This document shows, one piece after another, positions 40,444 through 49,278 of a DNA stretch of 54,389 nucleotides; position 1 is the first letter of the stretch; each line of letters begins with the position of its first letter. Position numbers and translations under genes: made by a program. This DNA comes from Lachnospiraceae bacterium AM48-27BH (GTDB lineage Bacteria; Bacillota; Clostridia; Lachnospirales; Lachnospiraceae), in contig QUFC01000028.1 in NCBI GenBank assembly GCA_003478355.1, forward strand, positions 1-54,389, read 5' to 3'. The notes beneath the pieces are model-generated. The model was not told where the DNA came from, ran no database searches, and saw nothing but the letters and a program-made list of their open reading frames with translations.

Positions 40444-42054
40444 TTACTCTTCTTCGATTGCAATATCCATATGGATCCGTTCCCGCAGCTCCTCATCGCT
40501 GACGTATACCGTATCCATCCGTTCCCCGGTTCCCATGAGCCGGGCTTTGAAATAAATATCTTTACCGTAAGTATTCTTGACGTACTGTTCCAGTTCGCCC
40601 ATGATCGTCGGTCTTCTTCCGATCTCAAAATTATCCACACTGGCAAAGACCACGCATAAGCAGCCTTCGCCGCTGGGTTCTACCACCGTATCACGGAAGC
40701 TGGAGCGAATCACACCGCCAAGGGTGCGGACGATCTTGCCCCACTCATTGCGGATCAGTTCCAGGTCTTCGTACTGGGCCTTTGGAAGTGCCACCTGTTC
40801 TCTGGGAACTTCCGGCTCCGTAGGACCCACTGCCTGGCTTACTGCCATCTGGGTGACAGGAGATGTCATCCCGGCTAACATGGATGGGTTTACCGGGACG
40901 CCTTCCTCCAACTGATCTTCGATTTTATTTAACCGCTCAATGATGGAATCGTAGCTGTGTTCCATCTGCGGTTTTGTCAATTTGATAAATGCCAGTTCCA
41001 CCAGCACACGCTTCTGGCTGGCATATCGGATCTGATTAGACAACTCGGAAAATACGCGGATATAGCGCATCAGAGTCTCCCCATCTGCCATTTTCGCGTC
41101 TTCTTCTAATAATTTGCGGTTATCCGTGGACATATCCAGAATATCTTCTGCGTCATCCGTTGCCTGGATTAACAGAAGATTTCGCAGATACCAGATAAAA
41201 TCTGTCACAAACTGTCCCAGCTCCCGACCCTGCAGCACCAGCTCCTCCAGTTCATAAATGCACTGGGTAGTCTGCTCCTGTCTGACCGCCCGGAACATCT
41301 TACTGAAAATGGTGGTGTCCACTGCGCCTAAGATATCCAGCACATGGTCATACGTAAGCCTCTCTCCAAAATGAAACGCCACGCACTGGTCCAGCAGGCT
41401 CAAGGCATCTCGCATGGAACCATCTGCCGCCTTAGCAATATAAGTCAGAGCTTTGTCCTCCACATCGATTCCCTCTGCTTCAGAAAGCTCCTTTAACCGG
41501 GCTGTCAGCGTCTGGATGGTGATCCGCTTGAAATCGTATCTCTGACATCTGGAAAGCACCGTGATCGGTATCTTATGGATCTCTGTGGTCGCCAGAATGA
41601 AAATCACGTAAGACGGCGGCTCCTCTAAGGTCTTTAACAGGGCGTTAAATGCTCCTGTCGAGAGCATATGCACCTCATCGATGATATAGACGCGGTACCG
41701 GCCTTCTGTAGGCGGGTACTGCACCTGTTCCCGGATATCACGGATATTTTCCACGCCGTTGTTGGACGCAGCATCGATCTCCACTACATTCAGGGACGCA
41801 CCGGAAGCGATATTTTTACAGGTCTGGCACTCCCCGCAGGGACTTCCGTCCACCGGGTGTTCACAGTTGACCGCTCTGGCAAATATCTTCGCGATACTGG
41901 TTTTTCCTGTTCCTCTGGTTCCGCAAAACAGATACGCATGACCGATACGGCCGGATGTGATCTGATTTTTTAATGTCTGGACAATATGATCCTGTCCTTT
42001 TACATCCTCAAATGTGGTTGGACGCCATTTGCGGTACAATGCCATATATGACAT
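40444..42054 (-). CDS. dnaX: DNA polymerase III subunit gamma/tau
   Basis: A 536-residue clamp-loader ATPase: Walker A GTRGTGKTS (45-53), zinc cysteines C64, C73, C76 and C79, Walker B IIDEVHM, and the sensor region LATTEIHKIP. The C-terminal part is the tau-specific tail. It loads the beta clamp and holds polymerase at the fork. It is the first of the dnaX-ybaB-recR cluster and lies downstream of the SRP RNA and pfkA. Confidence 0.97.
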   Translation of the reverse strand: MSYMALYRKWRPTTFEDVKGQDHIVQTLKNQITSGRIGHAYLFCGTRGTGKTSIAKIFARAVNCEHPVDGSPCGECQTCKNIASGASLNVVEIDAASNNGVENIRDIREQVQYPPTEGRYRVYIIDEVHMLSTGAFNALLKTLEEPPSYVIFILATTEIHKIPITVLSRCQRYDFKRITIQTLTARLKELSEAEGIDVEDKALTYIAKAADGSMRDALSLLDQCVAFHFGERLTYDHVLDILGAVDTTIFSKMFRAVRQEQTTQCIYELEELVLQGRELGQFVTDFIWYLRNLLLIQATDDAEDILDMSTDNRKLLEEDAKMADGETLMRYIRVFSELSNQIRYASQKRVLVELAFIKLTKPQMEHSYDSIIERLNKIEDQLEEGVPVNPSMLAGMTSPVTQMAVSQAVGPTEPEVPREQVALPKAQYEDLELIRNEWGKIVRTLGGVIRSSFRDTVVEPSGEGCLCVVFASVDNFEIGRRPTIMGELEQYVKNTYGKDIYFKARLMGTGERMDTVYVSDEELRERIHMDIAIEEE

Positions 42055-42077
42055 GGGATAACTCCTATCTATGACCC

Positions 42078-43160
42078 TTATTCATCACCAAAGCTGATGC
42101 CCAGCATCTTAGCTTCTTTGATCGTGGAACATTCTGGATCTACTGTTTTTAATTTTCCTGCAACTTCTTCTAACGGAACCTTGCTGATCTCGTTATTCTC
42201 AACACAGACCATATAGCCATATTCCTTATTCAGGATCAGGCCCGCTGCCTCTGCACCCAGTCTGGTCGATAATACACGGTCATAAGCACATGGCTCGCCG
42301 CCTCTCTGAGTATGTCCAGGAACCGTCACACGGACTTCCTGTCCAGTCAGCTCTTCGATCTTGGCACCCAGCTCATATGCAACAGACGGGTATACCAGAC
42401 CATTCTTTTTCTTTTCTTTTAATTCTTTCTTGGTAAGACTTGCGTCTTCCTTGGAAATTGCACCTTCCGCTACAGCAAGAATCGAGAAACGCTTACCCTG
42501 ACGGTTTCTTTCTTTCAGCGCATTGACCACAACATTAATATCATATGGAATCTCTGGAATCAGGATGATATCTGCGCCTCCTGCAATTCCTGCATGAAGA
42601 GTCAGCCATCCCACCTTATGCCCCATCACCTCTACGATAAATACACGGCCATGGGATGCTGCTGTGGTATGGATACAGTCGATGGCATCCGTTGCTACGT
42701 TCACTGCACTCTGGAATCCGAAAGTCATATCCGTTCCCCACAGATCATTATCAATGGTCTTTGGCAGGGATACGATATTTAAGCCCTCTTCTCTTAACAG
42801 ATTCGCTGTTTTCTGGCTTCCGTTACCACCAAGCACCACCAGGCATTCCAGTTTCAGTTTCCGGTAGGTATGTTTCATGGCCTCCACTTTGTCCAGACCG
42901 TTTTCATCCGGCACCCGCATCAGTTTAAACGGCTGTCTGGATGTTCCAAGGATTGTTCCTCCTTCTGTTAAAATGCCTGAAAAATCTGAAGGCTTCATAA
43001 TCCGGTAATCCGCATAGATCAACCCTTTATATCCATCTTCAAAACCAATGATCTCAACTTCGTCACCATAGCTTTTATACAGAGATTTCGCTACGCCGCG
43101 CATGGTCGCATTTAAACTCTGGCAGTCACCACCGCTGGTCAACATTCCTATTCTAATCAT
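42078..43160 (-). CDS. pfkA: 6-phosphofructokinase
   Basis: A 360-residue kinase of glycolysis (fructose-6-phosphate to fructose-1,6-bisphosphate). The first loop is MLTSGGDCQSLNATMRG, the phosphate loop GGNGSQKTA and the catalytic motif PKTIDND (residues ~133-139). A GxxxGG-type end with HTQRGGEP follows. The Lys in PKTIDND is usual in pyrophosphate- or mixed-type enzymes, while GGNGS keeps the Gly of ATP-type ones, so the phosphoryl donor is not settled by sequence. Confidence 0.92.
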   Translation of the reverse strand: MIRIGMLTSGGDCQSLNATMRGVAKSLYKSYGDEVEIIGFEDGYKGLIYADYRIMKPSDFSGILTEGGTILGTSRQPFKLMRVPDENGLDKVEAMKHTYRKLKLECLVVLGGNGSQKTANLLREEGLNIVSLPKTIDNDLWGTDMTFGFQSAVNVATDAIDCIHTTAASHGRVFIVEVMGHKVGWLTLHAGIAGGADIILIPEIPYDINVVVNALKERNRQGKRFSILAVAEGAISKEDASLTKKELKEKKKNGLVYPSVAYELGAKIEELTGQEVRVTVPGHTQRGGEPCAYDRVLSTRLGAEAAGLILNKEYGYMVCVENNEISKVPLEEVAGKLKTVDPECSTIKEAKMLGISFGDE

Positions 43161-43208
43161 GTATTTGGTTCCTTTCTTTGTGTAAGGTCATACAATCCCC
43201 ATTTTGTA

Positions 43209-43237
43209 ATTATAATACAAAGGGTTTCACAGGGCAA
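43209..43237 (-). promoter_or_regulatory. Promoter of pfkA
   Basis: On the minus strand TTGCCC (43232-43237), a 17-nt spacer and TATAAT (43209-43214), about 50 bp upstream of the pfkA start, with ribosome site GAAAGGA at the gene. Confidence 0.7.
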
Positions 43238-43335
43238 GGGGGGAATTCATTGGGAAATTCATAAGAAAATGTAAGAAAATACGTGGTTTTCCGGAAATCA
43301 ACTGCTGGAACGAAAGCCTGCTGGGGGTGTATATG

Positions 43336-43460
43336 AAAAAGAATCCTGCTTGCAGGATTCTCCGCCTGCGGCGGGTCGCTTTAGCGACATTCTTCCACTC
43401 CGCCGCAGTGCGATCCTTAGCGGAGCGTTTTTTGTGTCATAGGGTGAAGTTTCCTATGAC
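43336..43460. repeat. Multi-hairpin intergenic segment
   Basis: The 300-bp gap between the pfkA promoter and the SRP RNA has no gene. It holds several perfect or near-perfect stems: GAATCCTG-CTT-GCAGGATTC, GTCGCT-TTAG-CGAC, and GTGTCATAGG/CCTATGACAC. Such dense palindromes look like a mobile or REP-like repeat family, but only one copy is in the window. Confidence 0.5.
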
Positions 43461-43469
43461 ACAAAAAAC

Positions 43470-43503
43470 AACCGCTCAAACTTTAAAAGTCTGAGCGGTT
43501 GTC
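43470..43503 (-). terminator. Terminator of the SRP RNA
   Basis: On the minus strand ACAACCGCTCAGACTTTTAA and its partner arm GAGCGGTTGT form a long stem followed by TTTTTTG, ~35 bp after the SRP RNA 3' end. Confidence 0.85.
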
Positions 43504-43536
43504 AACATTCAAATCAATTCTATTTATTAATTAAAT

Positions 43537-43798
43537 CCGCGCATCTCACCTTGTGCAGGTGTCACAGACGTTACCTGGGCAGTTAACTCGGTCCAGGCTG
43601 CCTCACGGCACACAGAAGGATCTACTTAGTGCTGCTGCATTCCTGCCCTGACACGGTTCATAGAGTTCTGTTGCGTAAGACCCAGACGTCATCGCCACTT
43701 ACCAAGGGCAGCTCCACAACACGTAGCCCGCAATGAAATATCACCCCTGCTAGAGCGGATTGCAGGTACAGGGCACCGCTATCTCCCCGGCTGCGCGG
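43537..43798 (-). ncRNA. ffs: Signal recognition particle RNA (large, Bacillus/Clostridium type)
   Basis: About 262 nt on the minus strand. The ends pair as CCGCGCA and TGCGCGG. The conserved SRP54-binding loop region reads GGCAGGAATGCAGCAGCACT and an Alu-domain end is present, as in the ~270-nt scRNA of Bacillus and Clostridia. It works with Ffh in membrane targeting. tadA lies upstream and dnaX cluster downstream, its common place in Firmicutes. Confidence 0.95.
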
Positions 43799-43894
43799 AA
43801 ACTTTATGACTGATTGGTTCTTTATGAAAGGCCACACCGACTGTCTGGCGGAGCTTTCATCGCATATAGCCTGTTAAGTATACCTTGCGGGTCT

Positions 43895-44365
43895 TTATTT
43901 GTCAAGGGATTTCCGTTTCCGCAGGGCTTTGAAGAATTCTTTTAACACGGTGGAACACTCTTCTTCCAGAATTCCTTTTTCCAACTCCACCTGGTGGTTG
44001 AAGCCGGGTTCCTGCAACAGATTCATGACAGATCCGGCGCATCCGGCTTTGGGGTTCATGCTGCCGACCACCACTCTGGGGATCCGGGCCTGGACGATGG
44101 CTCCGGCGCACATGGGACATGGCTCCAGAGTGATATACATGGTACAGCCTTCTAAGCGCCAGTCGCCCATCTTTTTGCAGGCTTTTTTCATGGCCAGAAT
44201 CTCCGCATGCGCCAAAACCGTATGATCGACCATCCGGCGATTGTAGCCCCGGCCGATGATCTTGTCTTCATAAACAATGATGCAGCCAATGGGGACCTCG
44301 CCGATGGCGGCAGCTTTTTTGGCCTGACGGATGGCTTCTTTCATGTATTTTTCATCTGTTGTCAT
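43895..44365 (-). CDS. tadA: tRNA adenosine(34) deaminase TadA
   Basis: A 156-residue deaminase from ATG 44363-44365 (MTTDEKYMKEAIRQAKKAAA); codons upstream do not match the family. Zinc ligands are H in VLAHAEI and C-x-x-C in EPCPMCAGA, with the catalytic Glu in HAE. It converts A34 to inosine in tRNA-Arg. It lies next to the SRP RNA as in other Firmicutes. Confidence 0.95.
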   Translation of the reverse strand: MTTDEKYMKEAIRQAKKAAAIGEVPIGCIIVYEDKIIGRGYNRRMVDHTVLAHAEILAMKKACKKMGDWRLEGCTMYITLEPCPMCAGAIVQARIPRVVVGSMNPKAGCAGSVMNLLQEPGFNHQVELEKGILEEECSTVLKEFFKALRKRKSLDK

Positions 44366-44417
44366 AGTTTTACTCCATTTTCTCAATATATACTCTATTA
44401 TCCTATATGTATTTCGT

Positions 44418-45715
44418 TCAGTCAAGACGGATATCGGTATACCAGTAACCGAAGCGGCCGTCTCCGGCTGGCTGCATCTTGGAGAGAACGAAATTCGGGA
44501 ATCCGAACATGGAGGCCATGTATTTTTCATTGTTGTAATAGTGGCCTGGAACACCGATGAGGAATCTTGGCTTTCCCTTAGGAGTATTCAGGCGGGCCAG
44601 AACCAGATAACGGTGATTGTAGTAGCCGTGAAGCAAAAAGCTATTATTCCCGTACACCCATGTTTCCCGCGGAAGGAGGCCGATATCCTGAGGCTTGATG
44701 GTCAGGATCTCGCAGCCACCGCTATAATCAAACGCCTGGATCTTCGGGTAGGTGTGGCTGAAGAAATTCCAGAGTTTCTGGGCTTCCATATGTTCTTCTG
44801 GAAGCGGAAATGTGAGATCCGGGGCGGCGCTGGCGGCAGCCCGGGCGGCTGGAGCGGATTCCCGGGCGGCTTGGGCTGATTCCTGGACAACTTGGGCTGA
44901 TCCCTGGACGGTTTGGGCTGATCCCTGGACAACTTGGGCTGATTCCTGGACAGTTTGGGCTGACGAAGGCGTTTCCGGAGACTCCTGGGGCTGAGGCGCC
45001 GGAGCTGGGTCTGACGCCTCTGATACAGTCATCTGTGGGGTTGCAGGCTGTGGTTCTGTGGCTGGTTCAATCACTGGAACCGGTTCTGGTTCCGTGGCCG
45101 GTTCCGTCACTGGAACCGGTTCTGGCGGATTTGGAAGGATTTCTGGCATTGGCGGAAGCTGTGGTTCTGGTGGTACATCCGGGATTTCTGGCTCCTCCCA
45201 CGGCACCTTCTGTTCTTCGGCTTCTAATTCTGCCTCAATGGTCTCTGCTACCGACCTCTGGCAAACCGGATTTCCTGTGGCTGGCTGTTCTGGAATCTGA
45301 TCTGTTGGAATCTGCTCCATTTCTTTCTGCTCCATTTTTTCGGAAACGGCATCTGACAGATCCACTTCAGCAGCATGGGCAACCGCATCTTCCCAGATCG
45401 TAGTATAGCTCTGCCAGGAATCCCCGATGTTGTGGATCGTCAGGCCGTAGCAGTCAGACATACCATTGTCCATCTGGACCATACAGCGGAACTCTCCTGC
45501 ACCGCCGCGGATAAACATCTTGCCTAAAAGCCTTTCTCCTTCTGTGGACATCAGATAGACGCCGATATCCTGGCTCCCTACATACACATTGCGCACGCTG
45601 ACCTGGATACGGCACTGATCTTTCCGGTTTTCTATCTTGGCAAAGCCACGTTTTTCCCTTTTATCCCACCTTCATAAGCGTATATGTAAGAAATCAATCT
45701 CCGATAATTTGCCAT
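44418..45715 (-). CDS. DUF6128-like protein with Pro/Glu and Ala/Gln/Ser repeats (frameshifted in this assembly)
   Basis: Restored length is ~432 residues from ATG 45713-45715 (MANYRRLISYIYAYEGGIKG). The frames join at CC 45646-45647 (GKNV to GFAKIENRKDQCRIQV). An N-terminal domain (~1-140) is followed by a long low-complexity linker of PEP/TEP repeats and SAQTVQE/SAQVVQG 7-residue repeats. The C-terminal ~130-residue domain (KLWNFFSHTYPKIQAFDYSG, then GYYNHRYLVLARLNTPKGK) is a conserved Lachnospiraceae domain. Role unknown. Confidence 0.75.
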
Positions 45716-45945
45716 ATAGTCTCTCCTTCTTTCTTTGGATTTTGCCGATGCTTCACATTCCCAATCAGCAAAATCTGCTGCCACCACTGCATCATACAGA
45801 ACTTTCAATTCCGAAACTTTCTGTCTGCGAATAGCAACAACAACTACTTTTATTTTATGTATTTATCTATTGAAAGTATGCAAAAAAAATGTTATCCTTT
45901 TATTGAGAGGATTTTGAAATTTTTTTCTTTTTTGGAGGTGCTGGC

Positions 45946-46677
45946 ATGAAACTATATCGTGCAAAGGATTATAAAGATATGAGCCGTAAAGCGGCTAACA
46001 TCATTTCCGCCCAGGTTATTATGAAACCAAACTGTGTCCTGGGTCTGGCTACTGGTTCTACTCCTATCGGAACCTATGAACAGTTAGTGGAATGGTACAA
46101 AAAAGGGGATTTAGACTTTGCGGAGGTAAAAACTGCAAACTTAGACGAGTACAAGGGACTTCCGAGAGATAATGAGCAGAGTTATTATTACTTCATGAAC
46201 TCCCATTTATTCAGCCATGTAAATATTGATCCGGCGAATACCCACATTCCAGATGGCATGGAGCCGGATGCTGAAAAGGAATGCAGCCATTATGAAGAGG
46301 TTCTGGCCGGTCTTGGCGGTGTGGACCTGCAGCTTCTGGGACTGGGCCACAACGGACATATCGGATTCAATGAGCCAGATGAGGAATTTGACAAGCTGAC
46401 TCACTGCGTAAACCTGACCGAGAGTACCATCGAGGCCAACAAACGTTTCTTCGAGAAGGAAGAGGACGTTCCGCGCCAGGCATACACCATGGGCATCAAA
46501 ACCATTATGCGGGCGAAAAAGATCCTGCTGATCGTCAGCGGTGCAGATAAGGCAGACATCTTATACCAGTCCTTATGCGGACCGATCACTCCTCATGTTC
46601 CAGCTTCTATTCTGCAGTTACATAATGATGTGACAGTTGTTGCAGATGAGGCGGCATTGGCAAAATTTGCAAAATAA
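45946..46677 (+). CDS. nagB: Glucosamine-6-phosphate deaminase
   Basis: A 243-residue enzyme: GLATGSTPIGTYEQLVEW near residue 35, LDEY with D67, and the loop LGLGHNGHIGFNEP near 135-145. It converts glucosamine-6-phosphate to fructose-6-phosphate and ammonia. It is on the plus strand, opposite its neighbours, with a strong ribosome site GGAGGTG. A possible promoter (TTGAAA-17-TATCCT) lies about 70 bp upstream. Confidence 0.97.
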   Translation: MKLYRAKDYKDMSRKAANIISAQVIMKPNCVLGLATGSTPIGTYEQLVEWYKKGDLDFAEVKTANLDEYKGLPRDNEQSYYYFMNSHLFSHVNIDPANTHIPDGMEPDAEKECSHYEEVLAGLGGVDLQLLGLGHNGHIGFNEPDEEFDKLTHCVNLTESTIEANKRFFEKEEDVPRQAYTMGIKTIMRAKKILLIVSGADKADILYQSLCGPITPHVPASILQLHNDVTVVADEAALAKFAK

Positions 46678-46684
46678 ACGGATA

Positions 46685-46738
46685 AAAAAATTCCTGTACT
46701 CTGACCAGTGATCTGATCGGGTACAGGAATTTTTTTAT
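46685..46738. terminator. Bidirectional terminator between nagB and rsmA
   Basis: AAAAAAATTCCTGTAC pairs with GTACAGGAATTTTTTT. The T-runs on both strands allow it to stop nagB on the plus strand and rsmA on the minus strand. Confidence 0.9.
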
Positions 46739-46745
46739 CCATTTA

Positions 46746-47608
46746 TCACAAATTTGAAAAATAATCGGAAAGCGCCGCAAACTGCTCCAGAGTCAGTGCC
46801 TCGCCTCGCACTGCGGCCGGAAGTCCCAGGCTTTCGATGGCTGCTGCGATCTGCTCCTTGGTAAATGAAATGTCCGGCGAGTTATTGAGACCATTCTGCA
46901 GAGTCTTTCTTCTTTGGTTGAAGGACGCCCGGATCAGGCAAACATCAGCTTCGGATCTTTAGCCGTGACCGGAGGCGTCTGGTGCCTGGTGAGACGGATC
47001 ACGGCGGAGCCTACATTTGGACGGGGCATAAAGCAGTTCGGCGGAACATTCGCCACGATGTACGGCTCCGCGTAATACTGGACTGCCAGAGACAGCGCGC
47101 CGTAGTCTTTTGTTCCAGGACCTACCTGCATCCGATCAGCTACCTCTTTCTGAACCATAACGGTGATATTGTCAATGGGGACATTGCTCTCAAACAGGCC
47201 CATGATGATCGGGGTGGTAATGTAATAAGGCAGGTTCGCTACCACCTTGATCGGTCTTCCTCCATTATACTCCTGTGCCAGTGCCTGAATATCTACTTTT
47301 AAAATGTCCTTGTTGATGACCGTGACATTCTCGTAAGCGGATAAGGTGTCCTTCAGGATCGGGATCAGGTTCTGGTCGATCTCCACAGCGATCACATGGC
47401 GGGCAGATTCTGCCAGGTACTGTGTCATGGTGCCGATGCCAGGGCCGATCTCCAGCACACAATCATCTTTAGTCACACCTGCCGCTGCAATGATCTTCTC
47501 CAGCACATGGGTATCGATCAGGAAGTTCTGTCCGAATTTCTTCTGGAATACGAACTGGTATTTCTGAAGGATCTCTATGGTATTTTTCGGATTTCCCAGT
47601 GTTGCCAT
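46746..47608 (-). CDS. rsmA: 16S rRNA dimethyladenosine transferase (frameshifted in this assembly)
   Basis: Restored length is ~287 residues, normal for RsmA/KsgA. The SAM site is LEIGPGIGTMTQYL (residues ~54-67). The catalytic NLPY motif is ANLPYYITTP near 125. The conserved C-terminus (LIRASFNQRRKTLQNGLNNS, then IESLGLPAAVRGEALTLEQF) lies one frame off. The gap is at the A-run 46940-46942. It methylates two adenines of helix 45 in 16S rRNA. Such a break in a housekeeping gene points to sequencing error. Confidence 0.93.
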
Positions 47609-47645
47609 CTAATTTTTCCTTTCTGTAAGTAACGGTTTTACCTTT

Positions 47646-48413
47646 TTATTCTGTCATCCGGTAAAGCGCCTTTGCGTTTTCCCAGGTTTTTTCCATAACC
47701 TCTTTGGCAGTAATGCCTTTCAGTTCCGCGATCATGTCCACCACATAGGGCAGATTCAGGGAAGAATTGCGCTTTCCACGGTTTGGAACCGGGGATAAAT
47801 ATGGACAGTCGGTTTCCAGCACGATCCGGTCAATAGGGGTTTCTTTTACTACTTCTTTTAATTTCTTCGCATTTGTGAAGGTCACGACACCGCCGATTCC
47901 CAGATAGTACCCCATCTTCAGATACTCTCTCGCCATCTCCGGGCCATAGGAAAAGCAGTGGATCACGCCGCCTAAGTCACGGCCATGCTCTTTCATGATC
48001 TCCAGGGTGTCTGCCGCTGCGTCACGGCTGTGGATGATCACCGGAAGCTTCACCTTTCTTGCCAGATCAAGCTGGCGGACAAACCAGTATTTCTGGACAT
48101 CCCTGGCAGGCTCTTCCCAATGGTAGTCTAAGCCAATCTCACCGATCGCCACCACTTTTTTCTCGTGGCTTTTCTCTTCCAGCCAGTTCATCCACTCTTC
48201 GTTCAGTTCCTCAGTTTCGCTCGGATGAACGCCGATAGCGCCGTATAGAAAATCGTGTTTCTCAATCAACTCTAAGGTGGTGTGACTGCTGTGGATACTG
48301 GCTCCTACATTTACCACCCGTTCAATTCCAGCGGCTTTTAACTGCGCCAAAAGCGTCTCTCTGTCCTCATCAAATGCATCATCATCATAATGAGCGTGTG
48401 TATCAAAAATCAT
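47646..48413 (-). CDS. tatD: TatD-family metal-dependent DNase
   Basis: About 255 residues from ATG 48411-48413 (MIFDTHAHYDDDAFDEDRET), which has TTGGAG upstream. The metal motif HxH is DTHAHYD. Later ligands are GEIGLDYHW, PVIIHSRDA and HCFSYG. TatD enzymes are 3'-5' DNases or RNases. It lies between rsmA and the TraX-like gene, a common neighbourhood with metG. Confidence 0.95.
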   Translation of the reverse strand: MIFDTHAHYDDDAFDEDRETLLAQLKAAGIERVVNVGASIHSSHTTLELIEKHDFLYGAIGVHPSETEELNEEWMNWLEEKSHEKKVVAIGEIGLDYHWEEPARDVQKYWFVRQLDLARKVKLPVIIHSRDAAADTLEIMKEHGRDLGGVIHCFSYGPEMAREYLKMGYYLGIGGVVTFTNAKKLKEVVKETPIDRIVLETDCPYLSPVPNRGKRNSSLNLPYVVDMIAELKGITAKEVMEKTWENAKALYRMTE

Positions 48414-48491
48414 AATATTCTCCAAAATCAAAATAATTCAGATAATCAAAATAATCCGGATATTTGAATGAAATCAAGCACTTTTCATAAT

Positions 48492-49193
48492 CTAAAACAA
48501 CTTAAAAATAAATCTTCCAGTCACCCACAGTGCCAGCAAATGCACCGGGTAAAAGGCATAAAAGAAATATCGATTGCCGCACCGTCCCCTGGTTCCATTA
48601 TATAGCCGGATCGGGATAAATGCCAGGATTCCAGGCAATTCCCAGATCAGGGAAATGGCGCCAAGTATCGTCTGGGTCTTTTTATCATACCGTGTCATGT
48701 AGAGTAAGATAATAAAAAATACGCCAAAAGCACCATAATCACAGTTGATGAGCTGGGCTGTGCCAACACACAGAATTAAGACAAACGCCTGCTTCCACAG
48801 ACCTGCACCCGCAAACATTCTGCTGCTCTGATGAACCACGTTCTCTCCCGCCAGCGCCAATAGTCCCAGAAACAGCGTAAAAAACACATTCTGGTATCCC
48901 CAGTAAAACGGCGTGTGGAACACTGCCAGATCAAAAGGGATCTCCGACACCACTGCAAACGTAAGCATCCGCGCCAGATACTTCTTCACATCCCTGGTGT
49001 GCAGAAAGCCCTCTACCAGCAAAAACGCATAAATGGGAAAGGCAATTCTCCCAATCCCACGCATCAACACATAAATCTGAGCCCAGATGGGATCTGTAAG
49101 AGCGGCATTATGGTTTATAAGGACCTCTGCTGTATGGTCGATCAGCATGCTGATGACTGCGATCCATTTTAGTGTGGTTCCGCTCAAAGGCAT
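48492..49193 (-). CDS. TraX-family membrane protein
   Basis: About 233 residues from ATG 49191-49193 (MPLSGTTLKWIAVISMLIDH), with GGAGGG upstream. About six hydrophobic helices follow. The family motif is IAVISMLIDHTAEV, and the end is FYAFYPVHLLALW. TraX acetylates pilin in conjugation plasmids, but chromosomal copies are common in Clostridia. Role here unknown. Confidence 0.88.
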   Translation of the reverse strand: MPLSGTTLKWIAVISMLIDHTAEVLINHNAALTDPIWAQIYVLMRGIGRIAFPIYAFLLVEGFLHTRDVKKYLARMLTFAVVSEIPFDLAVFHTPFYWGYQNVFFTLFLGLLALAGENVVHQSSRMFAGAGLWKQAFVLILCVGTAQLINCDYGAFGVFFIILLYMTRYDKKTQTILGAISLIWELPGILAFIPIRLYNGTRGRCGNRYFFYAFYPVHLLALWVTGRFIFKLF

Positions 49194-49278
49194 CCCTCCT
49201 AAAATTCCAAAACAGAGGCGATGGATCACCGCCCCTGTTTTTTACTCCCGGAATCACACTGGGAACACATTGATTCAA

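Noticed and set aside
44331..45403. Plus-strand frames rich in Gly, Trp or Leu opposite the DUF6128-like gene
   Set aside because: They are reverse readings of its low-complexity repeats.
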